DNA from: Kolteria novifilia
GTDB lineage: Bacteria > Planctomycetota > Planctomycetia > Kolteriales > Kolteriaceae
Direction of reading: 5' to 3'
NCBI GenBank assembly: GCA_007748055.1
Contig: CP036279.1
Coordinates: 3,596,001 to 3,660,000 of the forward strand
Length of the DNA: 64,000 nucleotides
Part shown: piece after piece, positions 38,633 to 47,696 of the stretch
How positions within the stretch are numbered: position 1 is the stretch's first letter
Layout: each line of letters starts with the position of its first letter
Position numbers and translations under genes: made by a program
The notes under the pieces: generated by a model
What the model saw: only the letters and a program-made list of their open reading frames with translations
Told to the model about the DNA's origin: nothing
Database searches by the model: none

Positions 38633-39925
38633 TTAGACCAACTTCGTCTTCCCGGGGATGCGGACCGGCTCGACCGGCAGCGAGGCGTTCCACTCGTACT
38701 CCTTGGGGCCGAGCTTCAGCTTCGAGTTCGAGATCTCGTCCCAGGTGATCGTGTCGCCGGTATACGCCGACTCGCGGCCCATGATGCCCATGAGCGTGCT
38801 CTTGCACATGTAATCGCCGTTGTTGATCGGCTTGCCGGCACGTAGCGCCTTGTACATCTCGTCGTGCTCGAGCTGGTGCATGACGGTCCGCTTGGCCCGC
38901 CGGCGCCAGGGATTCTCGCCGGTGATGCGGTACTTCATCAGGTCGCACTTGCCCTTGGTGCCAAAGAGATCGTTGGAATAGAGCGGCTCGGTGCCGGTCT
39001 CCTGACGGGTCGCCGCGTAGAAACGGGCCCCGCTGGGGAAGACGTAGACGACGGCGAAGTGGTCGTAGATGTTGCCGTACTTCGGCTCGGTCCGGACGAT
39101 GCGGCCGCCGGTGGCGTAACACTTTTCGGGGTACTCGTTGAGTGCCCACGCGATCATGTCGAGGTCGTGGACGTACTGCTCGACGATGAAGTCACCCGAA
39201 AGCCAAGTGAAGTAGTACCAGTTGCGGACCTGCCACTGCATGTCGCTCTGGCCCGGTTCGCGCGGCCAGGACCAAAGATCGCGAAGGAACCGCGTCGACT
39301 CGGCGGTCACGATATCACCGATGGCGCCGTTGTGGATCTTGTCGATCGTCTCTTGCATGCCGGTCTCGTAGCGCCAGCAGAGCCCCGAGACGACGGAGAG
39401 GTTCTTCTCCTTGGCCTTGCGGCAACTCTCCATGACGCTCCGCACGCCGGTCGGATCGGTCGCGACCGGCTTCTCGGCGAAGACGTGCTTGCCCTGATCG
39501 ATCGCGTACTCGAGGTGCTTGGGGCGGAAGTGCGGAGGGCTCGCGAGCAGGACGACGTCGACACCCGAGTCGATCACCTTCTGGTAAGCGTCGAAGCCGA
39601 GGAACTGACGTTCCTTGTCGACCTTGACCCGATCGGCGACCTTCGACTTCTTGAGCGCGCTGAGGCTGGTGTCGATGCGGTCTTGGAAGACGTCACCGAC
39701 CGCGACCAGTTCGACGTTCGGATCGGCCTGCAGCGTCTGCAACGCGGCGCCCGAACCACGGCTGCCGGCGCCGATCAACCCGACCTTCAAGGTATCGCTT
39801 CCAGCCGCGTGAACGGCGGGGACAATGCCGGCGGCGAGGCCGGCACCGATTGCCGCGGTGGTGGAACGTTGAAGGAATACGCGGCGTGAGGCCGTTTGAT
39901 CCGTGGACTTTGACTGATCGCTCAT
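38633..39925 (-). CDS. Tat-exported Gfo/Idh/MocA family oxidoreductase
   Basis: 430 aa from ATG 39925; the frame is open to 40045. The twin-arginine signal is SRRVFLQRSTTAAIGAGLAA. The Rossmann motif is KVGLIGAGSRGSGAALQTL, the EKP signature is HVFAEKPVATDPTGVRSVME, and the C-terminal domain has NWYYFTWLSGDFIVEQYVHD. These enzymes oxidise or rearrange sugars with tightly bound NAD(P); exported ones are typical of planctomycetes. It heads a likely two-gene unit with the TIM-barrel isomerase. The C-terminal YEWNASLPVEPVRIPG is a family feature of planctomycete members. Confidence 0.9.
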   Translation of the reverse strand: MSDQSKSTDQTASRRVFLQRSTTAAIGAGLAAGIVPAVHAAGSDTLKVGLIGAGSRGSGAALQTLQADPNVELVAVGDVFQDRIDTSLSALKKSKVADRVKVDKERQFLGFDAYQKVIDSGVDVVLLASPPHFRPKHLEYAIDQGKHVFAEKPVATDPTGVRSVMESCRKAKEKNLSVVSGLCWRYETGMQETIDKIHNGAIGDIVTAESTRFLRDLWSWPREPGQSDMQWQVRNWYYFTWLSGDFIVEQYVHDLDMIAWALNEYPEKCYATGGRIVRTEPKYGNIYDHFAVVYVFPSGARFYAATRQETGTEPLYSNDLFGTKGKCDLMKYRITGENPWRRRAKRTVMHQLEHDEMYKALRAGKPINNGDYMCKSTLMGIMGRESAYTGDTITWDEISNSKLKLGPKEYEWNASLPVEPVRIPGKTKLV

Positions 39926-40344
39926 TGATGGGTCTCCCGAGACGGACAGGTCATCCGCCGACGTTTTGGTGGAACAATCCTTGGCGAGACGGCCACGCGT
40001 CCCTTGGAAGGACGGCACGAACCGCGGTGGTGTTGGGTCGAACACTTACGGGCAAATGTCCGATCGAGCCAATTATGGCAGAGTCGCGCGTGGGAGAAAA
40101 GCCCAATCATTGATGTCACCTGACATCACCGATACATATGGAACTTTAGAAAGCCGAAGCGGTGGTGTTTTTCTATCTGACCTAAGAAGTTCTTTTGGTG
40201 CTGATAAGGAGGGAAACCACCCCGGTCGCGGGAGTTGTTCGCGCGGTTTCGACTCACGCTAGACAACCCCTGCGGGGTTGATTCTACCATGCGATCGGTA
40301 CCCAGGGTGCGCGAAGCGCGACCCTGGGCTTCATCAGAGAACGG
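39926..40344. other. Intergenic region without a gene
   Basis: Upstream of the oxidoreductase gene, about 420 bp. It starts with its probable promoter region and ends in the entry to the 21-bp array. GATTCTACC-type sequences with CCCTGCGGGG (40265-40274) form a small palindrome. No gene recognised. Confidence 0.5.
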
Positions 40345-40659
40345 CGTTGCCGTTCGAAAGGAAGACGTTGCCGTTCGGAAGGATGACGTTGCCGTTCGGA
40401 AGGATGACGTTGTCGATTGGAAGGATGACGTTGTCGATTGGAAGGATGACGTTGTCGATTGGAAGGATGACGTTGTCGATTGGAAGGATGACGTTGTCGA
40501 TTGGAAGGATGACGTTGTCGATTGGAAGGATGACGTTGTCGATTGGAAGGATGACGTTGTCGATTGGAAGGATGACGTTGTCGATTGGAAGGATGACGTT
40601 GTCGATTGGAAGGATGACGTTGTCGATTGGAAGGAAGGGTGGCCGATTGGAAGGAAGGG
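40345..40659. repeat. Tandem array of fifteen 21-bp units
   Basis: Unit CGTTG(C/T)CG(A/T)T(C/T)GGAAGGATGA; the first three copies carry GCCGTTCGGAAGG and the next eleven TGTCGATTGGAAGG, with a last diverged copy. As 21 is divisible by three and the unit has no stop in several frames, long frames cross it on both strands (seven-residue repeats), but they start or end in REP sequence and have no ribosome site. Two helical turns per unit. Non-coding repeat is the best reading. Confidence 0.9.
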
Positions 40660-40755
40660 TGGCCGCCTTCCCTTTAGCTCTTCCGGGCCACCCTGCAAAG
40701 GTTCGTCGTCGTTCGGAAGGATGGGGCACTCGTCGTCGCAAGAGCCGTCGACGAA

Positions 40756-40905
40756 GCGTGTCAGGCAATGGCCTGACCCATCGGAAATAGGGATGCGCAC
40801 GCGGCCAGTTTCTTAGGCCGCCTCGCGGCTCAAGCGAGAGATCAGTCCCCCATCGTAGAACGCGTTCGTCCAAGTCGTGAGGGTGGCACTGGTCGCTCGC
40901 CGCCG
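40756..40905. repeat. Left copy of direct repeat flanking the RAYT locus
   Basis: Contains GTGTCAGGCAATGGCCTGAC, then a GAGATCA...CCCC...TCGT block, GTCCAAGT, and AGGGTGGCACTGGTCGCTCG. The same order recurs at 42245-42372 with local differences. The two blocks bracket the 58-bp array, the RAYT gene and the 95-bp array. Confidence 0.65.
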
Positions 40906-41122
40906 TGGCCGATGATGGGGCGACTCGGCCGTCGTTCGCTTCGCCGGGGGTCGCTCGCCGCCGGTACTGATGGTGGGGCGACTCGGCCGTCGTTCGCTTC
41001 GCCGGGGGTCGCTCGCCGCCGTGGCCGATGATGGGGCGACTCGGCCGTCGTTCGCTTCGCCGGGGGTCGCTCGCCGCCGGTACTGATGGTGGGGCGACTC
41101 GGCCGTCGTTCGCTTCGCCGGG
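40891..41122. repeat. Tandem array of four 58-bp units in alternating forms
   Basis: Unit starts GGTCGCTCGCCGCCG (40891, 40949, 41007, 41065). Copies 1 and 3 carry TGGCCGATGAT and copies 2 and 4 GTACTGATGGT at the same place, so the higher-order unit is a 116-bp dimer present twice. Ends share GGCGACTCGGCCGTCGTTCG. Confidence 0.9.
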
Positions 41123-41141
41123 GGTCGCGTGAGTTCTCTTG

Positions 41142-41231
41142 AGCCGCGAAGCGGCGACCGATTATTAGCCAGGGGTGGCAACCCCTGGAAACGATGCCGA
41201 CCCATTCGCGAAGCCCCGCAAGGGGCGTAGG
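41142..41231. repeat. RAYT 3'-flank REP module
   Basis: Holds GAGCCGCGAAGCGGC, ATTATTAGCCAGGGGTGGCA, CAACCCCTGG and GAAGCCCCGCAAGGGGCG in order, ending just before the RAYT stop. It is the counterpart of the left half of the module in the 31.4-34.1 kb array. Confidence 0.8.
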
Positions 41232-41684
41232 TCATCCCCAGAGATAACGCTCAACGAATTCGATTCCATGCTTTCGCAGGAGGGAACGATACTCGTCTTG
41301 AAACGACGTGGTTCGATGGTGTTCTTCTTGGTTCTGGATGTACCGCTCTACCGTCCTCATCTGAGATTGGCTGACAGTGAACGCTCCGTAACCCGTCTGC
41401 CAGGCAAACCGTGTGGTGCGATGTTCCCTCTCGTTGACCCACTTGGACGACTTCGACTTGATCGTGCGAAGCATGTCCGCGACCGAGACGCTCGCCGAGC
41501 AACTGGCGAGGAGGTGGATGTGGTCAGGCATGCCACCTTCGGCCAGCAGGACGCCACCGTCGCCGCGAATGATCCCACCCATGTAGGCGGCGAGGCCTGG
41601 CCTCAACGTGTCCGTGATCATCGGTTCTCGCCCCTTGGTACTGAAGACGAGATGGTAAAGAAGATTGGTCATCGTGGATGGCAT
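41232..41684 (-). CDS. REP-associated tyrosine transposase (RAYT, TnpA_REP/IS200-like)
   Basis: 150 aa from ATG 41684 (MPSTMTNLLYHLVFSTKGRE), full length for the family. The HUH motif is H55-I-H57 (MPDHIHLLAS) and the nucleophile is Y115 in VERYIQNQEEHHR. The frame upstream of 41684 is open only because it reads through repeat sequence. RAYTs move or copy short palindromic REP elements as single-stranded DNA. The gene is bracketed by inverted REP modules (left 41142-41231, right 41705-41800) as expected for this group. It seems intact. Confidence 0.9.
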   Translation of the reverse strand: MPSTMTNLLYHLVFSTKGREPMITDTLRPGLAAYMGGIIRGDGGVLLAEGGMPDHIHLLASCSASVSVADMLRTIKSKSSKWVNEREHRTTRFAWQTGYGAFTVSQSQMRTVERYIQNQEEHHRTTSFQDEYRSLLRKHGIEFVERYLWG

Positions 41685-41704
41685 CGGTGTCGCTCCTCGG
41701 CCAC

Positions 41705-42187
41705 CGTCGCCCCTTCGGGGCTTTAATGGTACTCGGAAGCATACCAGGGGTTGGCACCCCTGGCTAATGACCCGATGCCGCTTCGCGGCTTCCCGCGGCC
41801 GTCGCCCCTTCGGGGCTTTGATGGCATTCGGAAGCATACCAGGGGTTGGCACCCCTGGCTAATGACCCGATGCCGCTTCGCGGCTTCCCGCGGCCGTCGC
41901 CCCTTCGGGGCTTTGATGGTACTCGGAAGCATACCAGGGGTTGGCACCCCTGGCTAATGGCCCGATGCCGCTTCGCGGCTTCCCGCGGCCGTCGCCCCTT
42001 CGGGGCTTTGATGGTACTCGGAAGCATACCAGGGGTTGGCAACCCTGGCTAATGGCCCGATGCCGCTTCGCGGCTTCCCGCGGCCGTCGCCCCTTTGGGG
42101 CTTTGATGGTATTCGGAAGCATACCAGGGGTTGGCACCCCTGGCTAATGGCCCGATGCCGCTTCGCGGCTTCCCGCGGCCGTCGCCC
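41705..42187. repeat. Tandem array of five 95-bp REP units
   Basis: The palindrome CCAGGGGTTGGCACCCCTGG starts at 41744, 41839, 41934, 42029 and 42124, an exact 95-bp period. Each unit also has CGATGCCGCTTCGCGGCTTC and CGTCGCCCCTTCGGGGCTTT. Copies differ at few positions. It directly follows the 5' side of the RAYT gene and repeats its right flank. Confidence 0.9.
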
Positions 42188-42244
42188 CACTGGGAATGGA
42201 GGAATTCGGGTCCACACCAATGACCTGACCTACTGACATAGACT

Positions 42245-42372
42245 CGTGTCAGGCAATGGCCTGACCTACTGAAAGAGGCGTCGCGGTTCAGGAGGGAGAT
42301 CAATCCTCCCCGTCGTGATACGCCTTTGTCCAAGTGTCGTCAGGGTGTCACTGGTCGCTCGCCGGCCGGTAC
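42245..42372. repeat. Right copy of direct repeat flanking the RAYT locus
   Basis: GTGTCAGGCAATGGCCTGAC, GAGATCAATCCTCCCCGTCG, TTTGTCCAAGTGTCG and CACTGGTCGCTCGCCG follow the order of 40756-40905. A GGTGGGTCAAGACCCACCCT palindrome follows at 42375-42395. Confidence 0.65.
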
Positions 42373-42394
42373 CGATGGTGGGTCAAGACCCACC

Positions 42395-44338
42395 CTACTT
42401 TCCCGCGGCGGCGTGTTTGTGGTTCACCGACTCGAGGTAGGCGAGGAGTTCGAAAATCTCGTCTTGGGTGAAGCGATCGAGCAGCGCCTTGGGCATCATC
42501 GACTTGGAGGTCTTGACCATCTCGTCAATGTCGTCCCGCTGCACAACCGTCGGTTTGGGGGCTTCGGGATTGACGAGGATCGAGACCGACTCCTTGTCCT
42601 CCGCCTTGATGATGCCGGAGATGACATCGCCGTCGGCGGTGACGATGACGTGCATCGCGTAGTTGGGATCGATGCGGTGGGATGGTTCGAGAATCTCTCG
42701 GAGCACCGCTTGGCGATCACCCTTCCAACGCTTGAAAACCTCGGTCAACTCGGGGCCGACCGAACCGCCCTCCCCTTCGATCTTGTGACACTGGGCACAA
42801 GTCGCTTCCTTGAAGATGCGGGCCCCGATCTCGGGTGTGCGACCTTGGAGTCCGCTGGCGACGTGGTCTTTCAGGTCGTCGTAGGTCCAACTCTTCACGA
42901 AGGGGCGGTTGCTGCCGACCGGATCCTTGGGCTCGGTCGGGTTCTTCTGCCACGCGTCGAGATCGTCGACCACGACCATCACGCCGTACATCCGCATCCA
43001 ATGACGCGGGAAGGTGCAAACATAGGGGTATTCGCCGGGCTCGGAGGGAGCGGTGAAAGTGAGCCGTTCCTGTTTGCGAGGTTGGACCATGTCGGTGGCG
43101 TGGAGGACATCGGCCGACTCGGGCACGTATTGCTTTCCCTGATAGCCTCCCTTGGGCCCGACTTGCAGTCCGAGCTCCGCGACCTCCTTGAGCTTGCCCG
43201 GCGTGGTGATGACGAGATTGTGCGGCATCAGATCCTCGTTGCGGAGGATCACTTGAACTGGACGTCCCGCCTCGACCGCGAAGTATGGCGTGTCGTAGCG
43301 CATCTCTTCCTCAACCGTCGAGATCCGAACGACCCGGACGACGGTCTCGCGAAGGCGCTGGCGAAAGGCCCGCGAGGTCTCGGCCGGGACACGAGCGAGC
43401 AATTGGTCGGCCAACTGCATCGCATCGATGAAGGGGTCGGTCGTTCGCCCATTCGGCGGGGTCGATTCGGCGAGCTCGACGAGAACCTTGACCAGTTCCT
43501 CGCTCGTCTTGGGGTCGCGATCGTCGCCCGGGATGGAAAGGAGCGTCTTGACCGCCGCTTGGCGCAACTTGGGATCGGAGACGTAGGGAGCAAGTTTTCC
43601 GAAGGTCTCGGCCTGCTTCGCGGGCGTATGGGCGAGCGCCCCGATCGCGGCCTTGCGCACCGCGAGAGGCTGGGCGTCGTCGAGCAGTCCGACGATCTCG
43701 TCGCGAAGCTGCGCCCGGATGGTGGCGTTGGGAACCAACGGGACCGCGGCGAGCCAATCGAGCGTCCCCTCGGGCGAGTCGCTTGCCCGCTCCCAGGCCT
43801 TGGCCTTCTGGCCCGAGGCGATCAACGCGGCATAGCCGAGAGGTCGGACGAGATCGCTCTTGGAGTCGGTCGCGGCGAGGAACGCGTCGCTCTTGTTCGC
43901 TAGCTCCTCGGCGGGAAGCTTCAGGAGCATTGCCGCCAAATGGTTGGCGGTCCGCTGGTCCTGGCGATCGCCAGGCTTGAGGGTCTCGATGGCGGTCAGG
44001 AGTTCGGTCGGGGCGTCGGAGTTGTTGATTTTGACGAGCGCCGCGAGGGCCTCCTCGCGATGTTGCGGCGAGATCCCCGCCCGCTGAAAAATCGCCGCGT
44101 GTACCGGGGCGTACTTCGGGTCGTCGTCGGAGCGCTCGACAAGCAGTAGACGCTCATTGTCGAGCCGCTTGAGTTGGTACGCGACGATGCGCGGGCTCTT
44201 GTCGAGGAAGATCTTCGGCGGCTTGATGTCCTTCTTCATGCCGTGCCCGTGGTCGTGATGCTCGTGCGTCTGAGCCGAGGCGGTTCCGGCGAGGAACAAG
44301 AGGATGAGCGGAGACACGTGTCGAAGGCTAGGAGTCAT
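42395..44338 (-). CDS. Exported protein with HEAT-like, cupredoxin and cytochrome c domains
   Basis: 647 aa with a signal peptide (ending TASAQ, residue 22) and a His-rich start (HEHHDHGHG). Residues about 55-330 are helical HEAT-like repeats. An azurin-like cupredoxin follows: ligand region PHNLVITTPG, then C441-TFPR-H446-WMR-M450, the exact azurin spacing. The C-terminal part is the PVC-type haem domain with C514-A-Q-C517-H518 and later ADGDVISGIIKAEDKESVSI. It should carry electrons in the periplasm. It lies downstream of the dehydrogenase gene on the same strand and supplies the haem that protein lacks. Confidence 0.9.
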   Translation of the reverse strand: MTPSLRHVSPLILLFLAGTASAQTHEHHDHGHGMKKDIKPPKIFLDKSPRIVAYQLKRLDNERLLLVERSDDDPKYAPVHAAIFQRAGISPQHREEALAALVKINNSDAPTELLTAIETLKPGDRQDQRTANHLAAMLLKLPAEELANKSDAFLAATDSKSDLVRPLGYAALIASGQKAKAWERASDSPEGTLDWLAAVPLVPNATIRAQLRDEIVGLLDDAQPLAVRKAAIGALAHTPAKQAETFGKLAPYVSDPKLRQAAVKTLLSIPGDDRDPKTSEELVKVLVELAESTPPNGRTTDPFIDAMQLADQLLARVPAETSRAFRQRLRETVVRVVRISTVEEEMRYDTPYFAVEAGRPVQVILRNEDLMPHNLVITTPGKLKEVAELGLQVGPKGGYQGKQYVPESADVLHATDMVQPRKQERLTFTAPSEPGEYPYVCTFPRHWMRMYGVMVVVDDLDAWQKNPTEPKDPVGSNRPFVKSWTYDDLKDHVASGLQGRTPEIGARIFKEATCAQCHKIEGEGGSVGPELTEVFKRWKGDRQAVLREILEPSHRIDPNYAMHVIVTADGDVISGIIKAEDKESVSILVNPEAPKPTVVQRDDIDEMVKTSKSMMPKALLDRFTQDEIFELLAYLESVNHKHAAAGK

Positions 44339-44390
44339 GCTGAATTCTCAAGTGGTGGTGTCGGCGCGAGCCGACGCGAGTATCGGTCGT

Positions 44391-44542
44391 GGTGGGTCGA
44401 GATCCACCCTACGGGTTGCTCCCCAAGCTGGAGGGGGCTTTCCTCTTCGTAGGTCAGGCAATTGCCTGACGCGAGCGCCATTCGTTGTTCATGTCAGGCT
44501 ATGGCCTACGGCCTGGTGGGTCGAGATCCACCCTACGGGTTG
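44391..44542. repeat. Two identical 28-bp palindromic repeats with REP sites between
   Basis: GGTGGGTCGAGATCCACCCT plus ACGGGTTG occurs at 44391-44418 and 44515-44542. Between them are GTCAGGCAATTGCCTGAC (44452-44469) and TCAGGCTATGGCCTACGGCC. They lie between the two PVC-type genes. Confidence 0.8.
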
Positions 44543-44580
44543 TCGATTGTCGGCGTGGTCGTGACATGCGCCATCGGAAG

Positions 44581-47265
44581 CTATTGCTCCAAGGATCGCA
44601 TCGTCTCGTCGAGCGTGTATTGGAGGTAGTCGTCGACGTCGTTGTTGAGGACCTCGAGGGCAAGCTCCATCGCCTCGTCACCCTCGGCGAAGCTCAGGGC
44701 GCGAACCGCCTCGAGCCGAACGCGGGGATGCTCGTCGTTGATCCGAGCGCGGACGAGTTCCAGGGGTTCGTTGACGCGATCCATCCAGAAGGAGAGGACG
44801 CGCGTCGCCGCGGCCCGAGCCCGAGGGTCTTTCGCCTCGAGGAGTTGCTTGAGGAGTTCCCCACGCACGACGTTCTGGGTCTGGTACGCCCAAAGCGCCT
44901 CGAGCAGGTGGTGCTCGTAGTCCGGATCGCTGTCGTCGAGCTGTTTGGTCCAGTAGTCGAGGGCTTTGACGACCTCCTTGGGATCGCGCTCGGCAAGCTC
45001 GCGGCGGGCGCGGTAGCGGGTCCGGTCCTCGGGCTCCTTGAGGACTTCGAGCAACGCCGGAATCGGCTCACCCTCGATCTTGACCGGCTCGACGAGCGGG
45101 CGGTCCTTGTGGGTGATGCGCCAGATGCGGCCGTGGCTGTGGTCGCGGCTGGGATCGCGAAGGTTGTGCTGCAAGTGCCCGATCAGGGCGTTGTGCCAGT
45201 CGACGATGTAGAGCGAGCCGTCGGGAGCGAACTGCAAATCGACTGGGCGGAAGTTGCCGTCCTCGCCGTAGACGAGCGGGGTCTTCTCGGTGCCGACGAA
45301 GCCCGAGCCCTCGTCCTTCATGCCGTGCATCAGGACCGAGCGATCACCGATCACGTTGGTGAGTAGGTAGTCCCCCTGGTCCTCGGGGGCGAAATGGCGG
45401 CTCGAGATAAGCTCGCAGCCTGCCGAGGGTCGGGTTCGCTTCTTAATGAAGGTGGGGGCCTGGAACTGGGGATCGCCGCCGACGGGACTCTCCTTGGCAA
45501 CGCGGCGGTGTTGGGAGCCACCGGGGTGCTTCAGGGGGTAGTCGATCTTCCCGGAGAAAGGAGCGGCCCAGTAGTTGAAGCCCGGCGACGCGTCCGCGAT
45601 GAAGTCCTGGCCCCAGCGGTCGAAGACATGTCCCCAGGGATTGGAGAACGACAGCGCGATATAGCGTTCGATCTCGCCGGTCTTCGGGTTGAACCGCCAG
45701 ACGCCAGCCTCCTGCATCCTCTTAGGACCGTAGGGGCTTTCGAGTTGCGAGAACTTGAAGGTCCCCTCCTGAAAGTAGAGATTGCCGCCCGGTCCCCACT
45801 CGAAGCCGGCGGGGCCGTGGTGGGAGTCGGCCGAGTCGAGCCCGGCGATCCGGCGAACACGGGTGTCGGCGACGTCGTCCCCGTTCTCGTCCTTCAGGAA
45901 GAGGATGTCGGGTTGCTCGGCGACATAGACCCCGCCTTGGCCGAACTCGAAGCCGGTCGGCTGATGCAGCCCGCTCGCGAAGACTTTGCACTCGTCGGCG
46001 CGGTGGTCGCCGTCGGTGTCCTCGAGGATGAGGAGCTTGTCGTCCATCGTCGATTTGGGCTGCCAGTGCGGGTAGGAAGGCATGACCGACACCCAGAGGC
46101 GTCCGGCGTTGTCGAAGTTCATCGAGACCGGGTTGGCGAGTTCGGGGAACTGCTCTTCCGAGGCGACCAGATCGATTTGATAGCCGGGGGCGAGTTTGAA
46201 CTTCTTCTGCTGTTCGGCGGCGCTCAAGTAGTCGAGCGAACCGAGTTTACCTCGCTTGGCGTTGAGATCGTCCGGACCGCCAACGTTGGTCTTGGTCGAG
46301 AGGAAGGGAAGCGTGTTGCTATCGTCGACCTTCTCGGGAACGTCCTTCCCCTGGGCGACGGCCCAGATCCGCTGGTCGCGGTTGGCGGCCATCTGATCGA
46401 GGATCGCCCGCTCGCGCTCCATGACGTCGCGATTGTTGTAGGTTCCGTCCGAGCCCGCTTCGCCGCGTTTGCCGTAAATCGAATAGCCGTTGACGGCGCG
46501 ATAGCGATGCCACCAGTGGAAGTTCTTGTCGTCGATCTGTGCTTTGACGGCGGGATCGATGCTCTCGGGGCCCCCTGTCCCGAAGAGCCCTTCGTCGAGG
46601 ATTGGCGCCAGCGCCTTGTAGCCCGCGTCGGTCAGATGAGCCCCGTTGAAAGTGAGCTGCTCGTCAGTCTCGTCGAAGAGTTTCTTGGTCGGCGTGAAGA
46701 GGTCGACGAAGCCGACGCCTGTCTTCTCGGCGACACTCTTGAGGGCTTCGGTGTAGGCGGCGAGGTTGGCGTTCTCCTTTTTCCCGTCAGGGAGATTGGG
46801 ATCGCCCGTCTCCTCGAACGCAATCGGCGAGACCAGCACGATGCGGGGAGAGCCCTTGCCGCTGTAGTCCTTCGCTTTCGTCTCCTCGACGAGTTTGGTG
46901 ATCTCGTCGGTGAACTTCGGCAGGCCCTTCTTCCCCGCGAAGGACTCGTTAAACCCGAAGAAGTAGAGAATGACGTCGGCTTTGCTGTGCTTCAAGTGAT
47001 CGTCGGGCGTGCCGAAGTTCAGCGAACGAATCCGCTCAAAGGGTTCGTCGCCGGGGAAGCAGAGATTGCGAACCACGAGTCCCTTCTCGGGGAAACGCTG
47101 GTACAGGAGCGCCTCCCAGTAGTTGTGGTGCTGCATCCGCTCGCCAAGCTCGTTGCCGACGAGGCAGAGATGGTCTCCCTTTTCGAGAGCGACCGGCGCC
47201 GCGTGGGCCGGAGCGAGAATCGTCAGTAGAGCCAGACAGGCGACGTAAATCGGCACGTACTTCAT
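44581..47265 (-). CDS. SGNH-hydrolase / PVC-type membrane-bound dehydrogenase / HEAT fusion
   Basis: 894 aa from ATG 47265 with a signal peptide (ending APAHA). Residues about 25-235 are an SGNH/GDSL-like domain: DHLCLVGNELGERMQHHNYW, ILYFFGFNESFAG, and TFNGAHLTDAGYKAL. From about 345 the PVC-type dehydrogenase beta-propeller begins: FKLAPGYQIDLVASEEQFPE, ANPVSMNFDNAGRLWVSVMP, and HGPAGFEWGPGGNLYFQEGT. The last 150 residues are HEAT-like (EHPRVRLEAVRALSFAEGDE). In many planctomycetes the propeller, HEAT and cytochrome c are one chain; here the haem domain is on the neighbouring gene. Substrate unknown, probably a sugar or alcohol. Confidence 0.9.
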   Translation of the reverse strand: MKYVPIYVACLALLTILAPAHAAPVALEKGDHLCLVGNELGERMQHHNYWEALLYQRFPEKGLVVRNLCFPGDEPFERIRSLNFGTPDDHLKHSKADVILYFFGFNESFAGKKGLPKFTDEITKLVEETKAKDYSGKGSPRIVLVSPIAFEETGDPNLPDGKKENANLAAYTEALKSVAEKTGVGFVDLFTPTKKLFDETDEQLTFNGAHLTDAGYKALAPILDEGLFGTGGPESIDPAVKAQIDDKNFHWWHRYRAVNGYSIYGKRGEAGSDGTYNNRDVMERERAILDQMAANRDQRIWAVAQGKDVPEKVDDSNTLPFLSTKTNVGGPDDLNAKRGKLGSLDYLSAAEQQKKFKLAPGYQIDLVASEEQFPELANPVSMNFDNAGRLWVSVMPSYPHWQPKSTMDDKLLILEDTDGDHRADECKVFASGLHQPTGFEFGQGGVYVAEQPDILFLKDENGDDVADTRVRRIAGLDSADSHHGPAGFEWGPGGNLYFQEGTFKFSQLESPYGPKRMQEAGVWRFNPKTGEIERYIALSFSNPWGHVFDRWGQDFIADASPGFNYWAAPFSGKIDYPLKHPGGSQHRRVAKESPVGGDPQFQAPTFIKKRTRPSAGCELISSRHFAPEDQGDYLLTNVIGDRSVLMHGMKDEGSGFVGTEKTPLVYGEDGNFRPVDLQFAPDGSLYIVDWHNALIGHLQHNLRDPSRDHSHGRIWRITHKDRPLVEPVKIEGEPIPALLEVLKEPEDRTRYRARRELAERDPKEVVKALDYWTKQLDDSDPDYEHHLLEALWAYQTQNVVRGELLKQLLEAKDPRARAAATRVLSFWMDRVNEPLELVRARINDEHPRVRLEAVRALSFAEGDEAMELALEVLNNDVDDYLQYTLDETMRSLEQ

Positions 47266-47696
47266 GCGAAAGATCCGTGTTTCAGCTTGGGTGAGCAAAG
47301 GTCTCTGACGGGAGGTTGTCCCCAGTAGGTCTCCCATCTTGGCAGAGCGCTATTCAAGAATCCACCGAAACCTAGCAACGGGGAGTCGGACAGCTCGTGA
47401 TCGGCCCTGCCACCAGGTAGATCACACGGCCGGCTATAGGTCAGGCCACTGCCTGACACCCACGCCGGGTTGGTTAATCAAACGAAGAGTCATGCAATGG
47501 CCCGACCCACGGATGCGTGGGAACGCGAAGAGTCGGGTCGTGACGTGCGGACACGGCGAGTGGCTCAAATGGTCATGTCAAGATTTCAGTAATGCTGACG
47601 AACGCCCTACTCGCGACGCAACCGTGACCTAGGATTGCTACGTGGTCGGAGCCCTCCCCGGCGTGTTGGCCGACCACGAGGCTGGAGTCGCACCCG
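47266..47696. other. Intergenic region with REP-type sites
   Basis: 431 bp upstream of the dehydrogenase gene. GGTCAGGCCACTGCCTGACA (47433-47452) and a diverged TCATGCAATGGCCCGACCC (47490-47508) belong to the GTCAGGCAATGGCCTGAC family. No gene recognised. Confidence 0.55.

Noticed and set aside
40334-40873. Long frames with seven-residue repeats on both strands
   Set aside because: Openness follows from the 21-bp period; the non-repeat parts are REP sequence and no ribosome site is present.
41685-41852. N-terminal extension of the RAYT gene
   Set aside because: The extra 56 codons are 95-bp repeat sequence; the family start is at 41684.
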